Origin: Candidatus Geohydrothermomicrobium daggyaiense
GTDB lineage: Bacteria > Actinomycetota > Geothermincolia > Fen-727 > JACVIW01
Assembly: GCA_015711695.1 (NCBI GenBank)
Contig: JACVIW010000129.1
Coordinates: 1 to 6,836, forward strand
Direction of reading: 5' to 3'
Length of the DNA: 6,836 nt
Shown: positions 1 to 5,549 of the stretch, one piece after another
Position numbering within the stretch: the stretch's first letter is position 1
Layout of the letters: each line of letters starts with the position of its first letter
Program-made: the position numbers and the translations under genes
The notes under the pieces: model-generated
The model's input: only the letters and a program-made list of their open reading frames with translations
Told to the model about the DNA's origin: nothing
Database searches by the model: none

Positions 1-339
1 AAGCCTGATTCTTTCATCATCAAGTCCCGCAAAGCGAAGAATTTCGCGAAGAACAAGGTATCTTTTATAAGTCATGTAATTACCCTTGATATAGTGACAA
101 TCCCCTATATGACAGCCCGCAATCAATACTCCGTCAGCGCCCATCTGCAAAACTTTAAGAACGTGATATGGAGAAATAGTTGCGGTGCACATCACCCTTA
201 TCCCTACGATATTGGGTGGGTATTGCATACGGCTCACGCCCGCAAGGTCAGCCCCGGCATACGAACACCAGTTGCAGAGAAACGCCACAATCCTCACATC
301 CTGATTGTCGGTTCCACCTTGATAGCGTTCTTCAGTCAT
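1..339 (-). CDS. mvhD: MvhD-type iron-sulfur subunit, 5' part (C-terminus beyond left edge)
   Basis: Small [2Fe-2S] protein that passes electrons between HdrA and a partner oxidoreductase (hydrogenase, formate dehydrogenase, FlxABC or MetVF) in the cytoplasm. I translated 113 codons from the ATG at 339 to the window edge with no stop. The family signature is clear: CNWCSYAGADLAG at residues 22-34, YPPN at 40-43, the VMC cysteine C51, and GCHIGDCHY at 75-83, giving the five conserved cysteines C22, C25, C51, C76 and C81. Family members are usually about 130-145 aa, so roughly 20-30 residues are missing. The start is fixed by its overlap with hdrA: the A of the hdrA TGA stop is the A of this ATG, which suggests translational coupling. 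One variation: the segment after C51 reads TATISP, where I would expect something like SGRVDP. Identity is firm; the electron donor or acceptor is unknown from this window. Confidence 0.94.
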   Translation of the reverse strand, partial: MTEERYQGGTDNQDVRIVAFLCNWCSYAGADLAGVSRMQYPPNIVGIRVMCTATISPYHVLKVLQMGADGVLIAGCHIGDCHYIKGNYMTYKRYLVLREILRFAGLDDERIRL

Positions 340-3300
340 CACTTACCACCAGTTTCAAGGAGAGCGCAGGAAGCCTCGATTTGCGCATAGATTTGCGATG
401 GCTTGAAACCGAGTAACTGATTCGCGCCCGAAGTGCATACCGCAGCGCAGGCACCACAGCCCTTGCACAGCGAAGGGTTAACCCGTGCAACCTTTGATGA
501 ACGATCTAACTCTAACGCTCCGTATGAACACAGATCAACACATTGTCCGCATCCAGAACAGACATCAGGGTCTATCACGGCGACCACGCCCTCAGTAACA
601 ATCTTATCCTTGGAAAGCACGACTTCTGCCTTAGCTGCTGCTGCCTGCGCGCTCGCAATGCTTTCCCTTATAGTCTTGGGATAATGTGCCATTCCCGCCA
701 GAAAAACCCCGTCAGTCGCAAACTCAACCGGTCTCAATTTCACGTGAGCTTCAAGGAAAAAGCCATCAGGTGAGAGCGGGACCTTAAGCATAGGCGCAAG
801 CCTGAGAGATTCTTCGCGCGCGATAATCCCGCAAGAAAGCACGACAAGATCAGGGTAAACGCAAATCTCTTCGCCCCTCATATTCCTGTCTTTAACAACC
901 ACGGAAATTCTACCCAACGCAGGTTTCACAATGGGTGGATCTTTTTCCGAGAATCGAACGAATCTTACGCCGCTTTCGCGTGCCTCGAGATACTTTTCCT
1001 CGCTTAATCCATAAGCACGTATGTCTCTATAGCACACGACAACGTTCATTGAAGGATTCAGTTTCTTTAATTTAAGGGCGTTTTTCAGTGCAACGCCGCA
1101 GCATATTCTGCTGCAATATGGGTGTTCCTCATTGCGCGACCCAACGCATTGTATCATCACCACTACTTTTGAGTCTTTGAGGGATTTTGGCTCTTCGAAA
1201 ATACGTCGTTCGAGTTCAGTCTGGGTAATCACCCTGCCATCAAGACCGAACATGTACTCTCCTTCGTGAGGTCGATATTCCTCGGCTCCAACCGCCACCA
1301 CAATCGCACCGTGATTCACGGTCTCAATCGTTTTCTCCATAAAATCGACATCATTTCGACTTTTCGTCAATCCATTTTCAGAGAATGAAATTTTTTTAGC
1401 ATCCCCGTGTTTCTCAATTACCGATGTGAAATTCCCCACGTATCCCTCAATAGAAGTTACCTTTGATGAAAGATGAACTTCCAGAAGCGGGTGATTCACA
1501 ACAGAATCGACCATTTCATCAAGCAAACCCTTAACGTTGTCTCCTTCGAGCGTCGACCTAACATGCCTCATGTTCCCACCAAGCTCGTCTTCACATTCAA
1601 CGAGATGCGTTTTGAAACCTGCGTCAGCAAGCCTCAGTGCAGCAGACATCCCTGCCGGACCCCCACCTATAACAAGAGCCACAGGAGTAACCGGGGTAAC
1701 GCCCTCGGAGAGAGGCTCAAGAAGCGAAGCTTTCCTGACAGCCATCAAAACCAGCTGCTTCGCTTTTTCTGTTGCCCGCTCCGGCTCGTCCATGTGAACC
1801 CATGAGCAGTGCTCTCTTATGTTAGCCATCTCGAAAAGATACCTATTCAAACCAGCTTGACGGATTGTCTCCCTGAATAATGGCTGGTGAGTTCTCGGCG
1901 TGCACGAGGCAACCACAAGCCTGTTGAGGTTGTGTTTATTAATTACATCTTTGATCCAGACCTGGGCATCCTGACTGCAGGCATATAATCTTTCTTCTGC
2001 AAAAACCACACCCGGCAGGGTCCTGGCGAACTCAACAACAGCCGGCACATCAACCACGCCGCCTATATTGGTCCCGCAGCGACATATTATCGCTCCTATC
2101 CTCGGAGTCTCCCCGCGCACATCACGCTCAGGCAGGTATTCTTTCTTTATGGTAAGCTTACCCCTTGATGGCGAAAGCAGAGAGGACACGCAGCCAGCAG
2201 CCGCGCTCGCCTGCACGACAGACTCAGGAATGTCTTTTGGCCCCTCAGCTGCGCCGCAAACATAAATCCCCTGCCTTGACGTCTCGAGACTTGAAGGCTT
2301 TACGACGTTTATGAAACCGTGGGAGTTCAAATCAACCGAAAGGTTTGAGGCGAGTTCCTGAACCCCGCTGATCATCCCTACACTTAGAACAACGAGATCA
2401 AACTCCTCCTCCACGATCCTGCCGTCCTCCGTAACGTAAGTGAGCAACAGTCGTTTTGAAGGCTGAATCTCCTTGACCGTGGAAATGAGACATTTCACAT
2501 AACGAACGCCGTATTCCCTCTCAGCCCTTGAGCGAAACTCCTCAAATCCTTTTCCATGAGCCCTGAAGTCAATATAGAAGATAGTGGATCTTATGCGCCT
2601 GTCATGTTCCCTCGCAATCATCGCCTGCTTTGTGGCATACATGCAGCAAACAGAAGAGCAGTAAGCGTTTCCGACACGTGTATCCCTTGAACCAACGCAC
2701 TGGATAAACGCTATCTTCTCCGCAGGTTGGGAATCCGATCTCCTGACAACGTGCCCGCCGGTCGGACCGTTGGCGGCAAGAATTCTTTCGAACTCAAGGC
2801 TCGTTATCACGTTCTCATGAACCCCATATCCAAACTCCTCTGTTTGCCCGGGGTCAAATGTTTTAAAACCACCAGCTATGACAACCGAACCAACTGTTAA
2901 CCTCTCAATTTTTTCTCTGTCGGAAAAATCTATCGCCCCAGCGGGACAGTGATTCAGGCATTCTGCGCATTTTCCCTTAAGTATCTGGAGGCATTTCGAT
3001 GGATCTATGAAAGCGGCGCCGGGTACAGCCTGGGGGAAGGGAACACGTATGAGTGGAACTTTTGAAAGTCCCGCGTTATAAGGATCTTTGACCTTAACGC
3101 GGCAGTGTTCCGTGCATATACCGCATCCGGTGCATTTCTCAATATCCACGAAACGAGGATTTTTTCTCAAAATGACTTCGAAGCGTCCGGGTTCTCCTTC
3201 AACACCGAGAACATCCGCCAGCGTAATAACGTCTATATTGTCGTTAGATCCAACTTCCACGAGTTTGGGCGACAGGATACACATAGAACAATCATTTGTG

Positions 3301-3506
3301 GGAAATGTTTTTTCGAGCTGTCCCATCACGCCACCAATGGAAGGAGAAGCATCGACAAGGTAAACCCTATAGCCAAGTTCGGCAAGATCGAGGGATGCCT
3401 GTACGCCTGCGATTCCACCGCCAACAACCATTACCGCTCCGACAGGATCGATAAAACGCTCTTTATCCTGTTTGTTCCTGATTTTTCCTGATCTGTTATT
3501 CTTCAT
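339..3506 (-). CDS. hdrA: HdrA, long double-flavin form (heterodisulfide reductase subunit A family)
   Basis: Flavin and iron-sulfur core of the Hdr complex, where electron bifurcation occurs in the characterised family. The 1055 residues, against about 650 for methanogen HdrA, fall into four parts. (1) Flavin domain 24-445: GGGIAG at 29-34, D52 ending beta2, TFPTNDCSMCILSPK at 67-81, two ferredoxin motifs inserted (C125/128/131/135 and C172/180/183/187), and C270, C283, C287, C288. (2) A domain matching the usual N-terminus of HdrA, 469-571, with C475, C477, C510, C535 and C567 (NIREHCSWVH). (3) A second flavin domain, 608-965: GGGPAG at 614-619, E637, C787, C798, C802, C803, without the ferredoxin insert. 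(4) C-terminal ferredoxin with C983/986/989/993 and C1014/1017/1020/1024. GAGGGA lies just before the ATG. It ends overlapping mvhD and follows hdrB after 130 nt. Similar long HdrA-like proteins, e.g. BamE of benzoyl-CoA reductase, are known in anaerobes. HdrA family is certain; true bifurcation is inferred. Confidence 0.96.
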   Translation of the reverse strand: MKNNRSGKIRNKQDKERFIDPVGAVMVVGGGIAGVQASLDLAELGYRVYLVDASPSIGGVMGQLEKTFPTNDCSMCILSPKLVEVGSNDNIDVITLADVLGVEGEPGRFEVILRKNPRFVDIEKCTGCGICTEHCRVKVKDPYNAGLSKVPLIRVPFPQAVPGAAFIDPSKCLQILKGKCAECLNHCPAGAIDFSDREKIERLTVGSVVIAGGFKTFDPGQTEEFGYGVHENVITSLEFERILAANGPTGGHVVRRSDSQPAEKIAFIQCVGSRDTRVGNAYCSSVCCMYATKQAMIAREHDRRIRSTIFYIDFRAHGKGFEEFRSRAEREYGVRYVKCLISTVKEIQPSKRLLLTYVTEDGRIVEEEFDLVVLSVGMISGVQELASNLSVDLNSHGFINVVKPSSLETSRQGIYVCGAAEGPKDIPESVVQASAAAGCVSSLLSPSRGKLTIKKEYLPERDVRGETPRIGAIICRCGTNIGGVVDVPAVVEFARTLPGVVFAEERLYACSQDAQVWIKDVINKHNLNRLVVASCTPRTHQPLFRETIRQAGLNRYLFEMANIREHCSWVHMDEPERATEKAKQLVLMAVRKASLLEPLSEGVTPVTPVALVIGGGPAGMSAALRLADAGFKTHLVECEDELGGNMRHVRSTLEGDNVKGLLDEMVDSVVNHPLLEVHLSSKVTSIEGYVGNFTSVIEKHGDAKKISFSENGLTKSRNDVDFMEKTIETVNHGAIVVAVGAEEYRPHEGEYMFGLDGRVITQTELERRIFEEPKSLKDSKVVVMIQCVGSRNEEHPYCSRICCGVALKNALKLKKLNPSMNVVVCYRDIRAYGLSEEKYLEARESGVRFVRFSEKDPPIVKPALGRISVVVKDRNMRGEEICVYPDLVVLSCGIIAREESLRLAPMLKVPLSPDGFFLEAHVKLRPVEFATDGVFLAGMAHYPKTIRESIASAQAAAAKAEVVLSKDKIVTEGVVAVIDPDVCSGCGQCVDLCSYGALELDRSSKVARVNPSLCKGCGACAAVCTSGANQLLGFKPSQIYAQIEASCALLETGGK

Positions 3507-3636
3507 CTGTCCCTCATTAAGTCACCCGAAAGCCACAGTCAACCAACACACGCATCAACCCTCAAACCTTTCGAAAATAGCAAAAACATGCCTAGATATT
3601 TAACTATCCAAACCCGGAAGTTATATGAGTCCCAGA
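3507..3636 (-). other. 130-nt hdrB-hdrA spacer with a promoter-like shared element
   Basis: Non-coding gap inside an otherwise tightly packed operon. On the minus strand it contains GGATAGTTAAA at 3609-3599, an exact 11-base copy of the sequence spanning the -10 region of the promoter upstream of hdrC (5124-5114). No good -35 hexamer sits at the right distance here, and the -10-like bases (TAAATA) are weaker. The hdrA Shine-Dalgarno sequence (GAGGGA, around 3516-3511) is at its downstream end. I see no stable GC-rich hairpin and no credible gene. It could hold an internal promoter, a regulator site or an mRNA processing region; the sequence alone cannot decide. Confidence 0.3.
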
Positions 3637-4521
3637 TCACCCAACACCCCCTGAATCGATTTTTTCCAGAAGGGGTTTAGGGCTGATAAGATGCGCTTTG
3701 AGCCATTCCCGCCAGCCTTCAAGCTCCATAGCAAGACCAAGAATTTCAGTGAAGTAAACTACGGGCATATGATGAACAAGCTTGAATCTCAGTTTCCCAG
3801 GCCTCTGGCGCATTTCGAGATTAGCCTGACACATGGGGCAGGCTGTCACAATCAAATCGGCTCCAGATTTGAAAGCCTCCTCAAAAATGCGATTCACAAG
3901 TTTCTGGACGATGTCATTCCTGGAAAGCGAAAGGCTCCCTCCGCAACAATCCGTTTTATAGGACCACTTCCTTACTTCCACCCCGAGAGCGGAAATAAGG
4001 CGATCAAGGTCGGTGGGATTCTCCGTTGAGTCACAGAAGCAAAACTCCCGAGGCCTTACCAGAAGGCACCCGTAATAAGGGACAGCCTTGATGCCTGAAA
4101 GATCCTTTTTAACGTGTTTTTTTATCTCGGCAACACCAATGTCATTTACGATAACGTCGAGCAGATGGCGAATTCTACCCTCGAAAAGAGGGTTGGCGCC
4201 AATAGCCTCGCTAATTTCCTCACAGAGCCCTTTATCGGAGTTTATTCTGGCTTTCGCGGCGTTCATGCGCGAATAGCAAGCAGCACACACGACAAGCAGG
4301 TCAAGCCCAGTTTTTCTTGCGAGCGCAAGGTTACGCGCGGGCAGAGCGAAAGAGAGAAACTCATCGGTCATATGGGCAGAAGAAGCTCCACAGCAGTTCC
4401 AGTCCTGGAGCTCTGCAAGCTCTATTCCAAGCTTCTTACATACAGTCAAAGTGGAAAGACCATATTCCTCAGCGGAGCCAACTTGAGAACATCCTGGGAA
4501 ATAAGCGTAATTATAGGTCAT
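3637..4521 (-). CDS. hdrB: HdrB, heterodisulfide reductase subunit B (two CCG domains)
   Basis: Catalytic-type subunit that in methanogens reduces the CoM-S-S-CoB heterodisulfide on two non-cubane [4Fe-4S] clusters; in bacteria the substrate of the homologue is usually unknown. The 294 residues contain both complete cysteine-rich repeats. The first is C11, C43-C44-G45 and C79-x2-C82; the second is C152, C192-C193-G194 and C228-x2-C231 (CPMC). Extra cysteines C161 and C163 lie in the second repeat. Length is typical of the family (about 290-300 aa) and I see no truncation. The ATG at 4521 overlaps the hdrC stop as ATGA, with GGGTGAGG just upstream inside hdrC, so translation is likely coupled. 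All ligands being present argues for a working Hdr active site rather than a purely structural paralogue. The start choice rests on the overlap and on the YFPGC motif beginning at residue 7. Confidence 0.96.
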   Translation of the reverse strand: MTYNYAYFPGCSQVGSAEEYGLSTLTVCKKLGIELAELQDWNCCGASSAHMTDEFLSFALPARNLALARKTGLDLLVVCAACYSRMNAAKARINSDKGLCEEISEAIGANPLFEGRIRHLLDVIVNDIGVAEIKKHVKKDLSGIKAVPYYGCLLVRPREFCFCDSTENPTDLDRLISALGVEVRKWSYKTDCCGGSLSLSRNDIVQKLVNRIFEEAFKSGADLIVTACPMCQANLEMRQRPGKLRFKLVHHMPVVYFTEILGLAMELEGWREWLKAHLISPKPLLEKIDSGGVG

Positions 4522-5063
4522 GTCCTCACCCGGGTCTTTGCTGCCTTGAAAATCCTGCGTATCACACTTCTGTCTTTGACAAATCGAGGCACGGGTTTGA
4601 TCTTACCTTTCGCAATCATTTTAGCCCCAAGGCCAATGTCATCTAACAAACGCCTGCTTAGCAACTTATAAATGCCGATTAAAACGGGTTCGTTTGTCCT
4701 TCCCGTACCTCTTATTCCAGCCAAAAAAGAGCGATGAAAAGCCGTGACATGAGGCTCAGCCGGGGGGTAATGCCTTTCTAGCGAAATCGAGCGCAGAGCG
4801 TCCATAACCCCGGCTATGTCTATTCCGTTTGGACACCGAACCGAACATGTTTCGCAAGCAGCGCAAAGCCATATTGTCGAGGAGGTCAAAACTCTTTCAT
4901 CCATTCCCCGGCAAACGCAATTCATGATTTCATGAGGTAAAAGGTCCATCGCGAACGAAACCGGGCATCCAGCAGCACACTTCTTACACTGATAGCACAG
5001 TCTAGCTTTCTCCTCAGTCCTTGCCTCTATTTCTTTTTCGATCCGCGTAACGCTTGTTAACAT
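4518..5063 (-). CDS. hdrC: HdrC, heterodisulfide reductase subunit C (2x[4Fe-4S] ferredoxin-like)
   Basis: Small electron-transfer subunit that relays electrons from HdrA to HdrB. It has two ferredoxin-type cluster motifs: CYQCKKCAAGCP (C23, C26, C29, C33) and CAACETCSVRCPNG (C67, C70, C73, C77). These are followed by a helical, Arg/Lys-rich C-terminus without further cysteines, the standard HdrC layout. The 181-aa length is normal for the soluble HdrC family, and there are no transmembrane segments, so this is not the membrane-linked HdrDE type. The ATG at 5063 is preceded by GAGGGA at 7-nt distance or less, a good ribosome site, and a promoter lies about 50 nt upstream. It is the first gene of the visible operon, and its stop overlaps the hdrB start by four bases. 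Confidence 0.96.
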   Translation of the reverse strand: MLTSVTRIEKEIEARTEEKARLCYQCKKCAAGCPVSFAMDLLPHEIMNCVCRGMDERVLTSSTIWLCAACETCSVRCPNGIDIAGVMDALRSISLERHYPPAEPHVTAFHRSFLAGIRGTGRTNEPVLIGIYKLLSRRLLDDIGLGAKMIAKGKIKPVPRFVKDRSVIRRIFKAAKTRVRT

Positions 5064-5084
5064 CCCATTCCCTCGTAATATAAA

Positions 5085-5101
5085 TTAGAAACTATTTCTG
5101 A
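5085..5101. repeat. Imperfect palindrome in the hdr operon leader (possible operator)
   Basis: On the plus strand TTAGAAA (5085-5091), a 3-nt centre CTA, and TTTCTGA (5095-5101) form an inverted repeat with one mismatch in seven positions. It lies just downstream of the predicted hdr transcript start, where a repressor would block transcription. A further inverted copy of the half-site, TCAGAAA, is at 5155-5161 on the other side of the promoter. The region is AT-rich, so chance occurrence is possible. Confidence 0.25.
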
Positions 5102-5111
5102 CCCAGGAGTC

Positions 5112-5140
5112 ATTTTAACTATCCTTACGTTAAAAATCAA
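5112..5140 (-). promoter_or_regulatory. Sigma70-like promoter of the hdrCBA-mvhD operon
   Basis: Reading the minus strand, TTGATT at 5140-5135 (four of six consensus bases) is followed by a 17-nt spacer and TAAAAT at 5117-5112 (five of six). The expected transcript start is near 5105, giving a leader of about 41 nt before the hdrC ATG with the GAGGGA ribosome site inside it. Position, spacing and match quality agree well, but this is a prediction from sequence only. A short palindrome covers the -35 box, and TTTCTGA-type half-sites lie on both sides, which could mean regulation. Confidence 0.5.
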
Positions 5141-5148
5141 CGATTTTT
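5132..5148. repeat. Perfect palindrome over the -35 box (possible operator)
   Basis: AAAAATC (5132-5138) and GATTTTT (5142-5148) are perfect 7-bp inverted arms separated by AAC. The palindrome covers the whole predicted -35 hexamer of the hdr promoter (5140-5135). This is a common operator position, but the arms are almost all A/T, so it could equally be an UP-element-like or chance feature. It is not a terminator: the stem contains one G-C pair only. Confidence 0.25.
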
Positions 5149-5296
5149 TATCATTCAGAAACCAGTATGTCCATCTTTTCTCAACAGTATGCTCAGTATC
5201 GCTCTATTTGTAGGGAAAAATAAGCTACGATAACCTTCTGCCAATGGGCTCTTCTCAATTGCGCCTTTTTCCACCTTTAGATTCTTTATATTCTTG

Positions 5297-5360
5297 CCAG
5301 GAACCGCGGAAGATTCCAGGCGGCACTCACCCTAAACAAGCGAAAGTGTTGTTCCTGGAA
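5297..5360 (+). repeat. Inverted repeats able to form mutually exclusive hairpins
   Basis: GTTCCTGG (5351-5358) is the exact complement of CCAGGAAC (5297-5304), an 8-bp stem. The overlapping CCTGGAA (5354-5360) is also the exact complement of TTCCAGG (5314-5320), a 7-bp stem, with an inner CACT/AGTG pairing (5324-5327 with 5345-5348). GGAA (5300-5303) can also pair with TTCC (5314-5317). These pairings exclude each other. No U-run follows directly, so this is not a simple intrinsic terminator. It could be a structured leader RNA, a small RNA or a protein-binding site, and whether it is transcribed is unknown. Confidence 0.3.
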
Positions 5361-5435
5361 AGCTCGGGAAACGCGGCGTATTGAAAATAGGCAGCTTTTG
5401 TGAGAATATTTACTACACTTTAGACGGGAGGGCAA

Positions 5436-5549
5436 ATGGACCTGGGAATAACAGGATTTATCCTTTTTGATTTCAGGTCATCTCAGTATTATCTTACCCT
5501 CAATTATCGTATTTATCGACTTCATTCCTGTGGGGGTGATAAAAGATGA
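5436..5549 (+). CDS. Possible 37-aa leader ORF overlapping the PHP gene
   Basis: An ATG at 5436 preceded by GGGAGGG (5426-5432) opens a 37-codon frame ending at a TGA (5547-5549) that overlaps the next gene's ATG as ATGA, the usual geometry of translational coupling. The peptide begins MDLGITGFILFDF and ends HSCGGDKR; I recognise no domain. Part of its end is dictated by the downstream gene's ribosome site (GGGGGTGAT encodes GGD), so the sequence need not be under protein selection. A TTGAAA at 5381-5386 could be a -35 box serving it, but no strong -10 follows. If transcription instead starts near 5499 from the TATTAT at 5487, this ORF would not be made. Either a real coupled leader peptide or a chance frame. 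Confidence 0.3.
   Translation: MDLGITGFILFDFRSSQYYLTLNYRIYRLHSCGGDKR
5465..5492 (+). promoter_or_regulatory. Weak candidate promoter for the PHP-domain gene
   Basis: TATTAT at 5487-5492 matches the -10 consensus at five of six positions and would give a start near 5499 with a leader of about 47 nt. The -35 partner is poor: TTTTGA at 5465-5470 with a 16-nt spacer, or TTGATT at 5467-5472 with only 14 nt. It is offered as the best -10 close to the gene, not as a firm promoter. Confidence 0.22.
5532..5540 (+). promoter_or_regulatory. Ribosome binding site of the PHP-domain gene
   Basis: GGGGGTGAT lies five bases before the ATG at 5546 and differs by one base from GGAGGTGAT, the full complement of the 16S rRNA 3' end. 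It decides for the ATG at 5546 over the in-frame ATG two codons later, which would be spaced too far away. Confidence 0.75.

Larger units (their letters stand above)
5064..5545. other. Divergent intergenic control region (482 bp)
   Basis: This region separates the hdr operon (leftward) from the PHP-domain gene (rightward). It holds the hdr promoter (5112-5140), two small palindromes, four copies of CAGTAT on the plus strand (5163, 5185, 5194 and 5484), a set of inverted repeats that could form alternative hairpins (5297-5360), and a possible 37-codon leader ORF (5436-5549) with a good ribosome site. I recognise no tRNA, known riboswitch consensus, mobile element or gene remnant in it. The middle part, about 5200-5290, shows nothing I can name. 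Confidence 0.6.

Noticed and set aside
94..390. 98-codon plus-strand frame at the left edge
   Set aside because: Antisense to mvhD, whose conserved cysteine motifs are clear on the other strand.
3105..3491. 128-codon plus-strand frame opposite the start of hdrA
   Set aside because: Antisense to the first flavin and ferredoxin region of hdrA, no domain, explained by that gene's codon pattern.
3517..3542. TTGACT with a 17-nt spacer to TAATGA before hdrA
   Set aside because: The -35 is fair but the -10 matches only two consensus bases, so it is not a credible promoter.
3517..3555. 12-codon minus-strand ORF in the hdrB-hdrA gap
   Set aside because: It has GAGGG only three bases before the ATG and no composition typical of an attenuator leader (no run of one amino acid, no terminator after it).
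4114..4671. 185-codon plus-strand open frame across hdrB and the end of hdrC
   Set aside because: It lies wholly antisense to two genes with complete family motifs, spans their junction, and its translation has no recognisable domain.
5453..5468. AGGAT/ATCCT hairpin followed by a T-run, terminator-like on the plus strand
   Set aside because: The stem is only four to five base pairs with a very tight loop, too weak for an intrinsic terminator, and it lies inside the PHP gene's leader.
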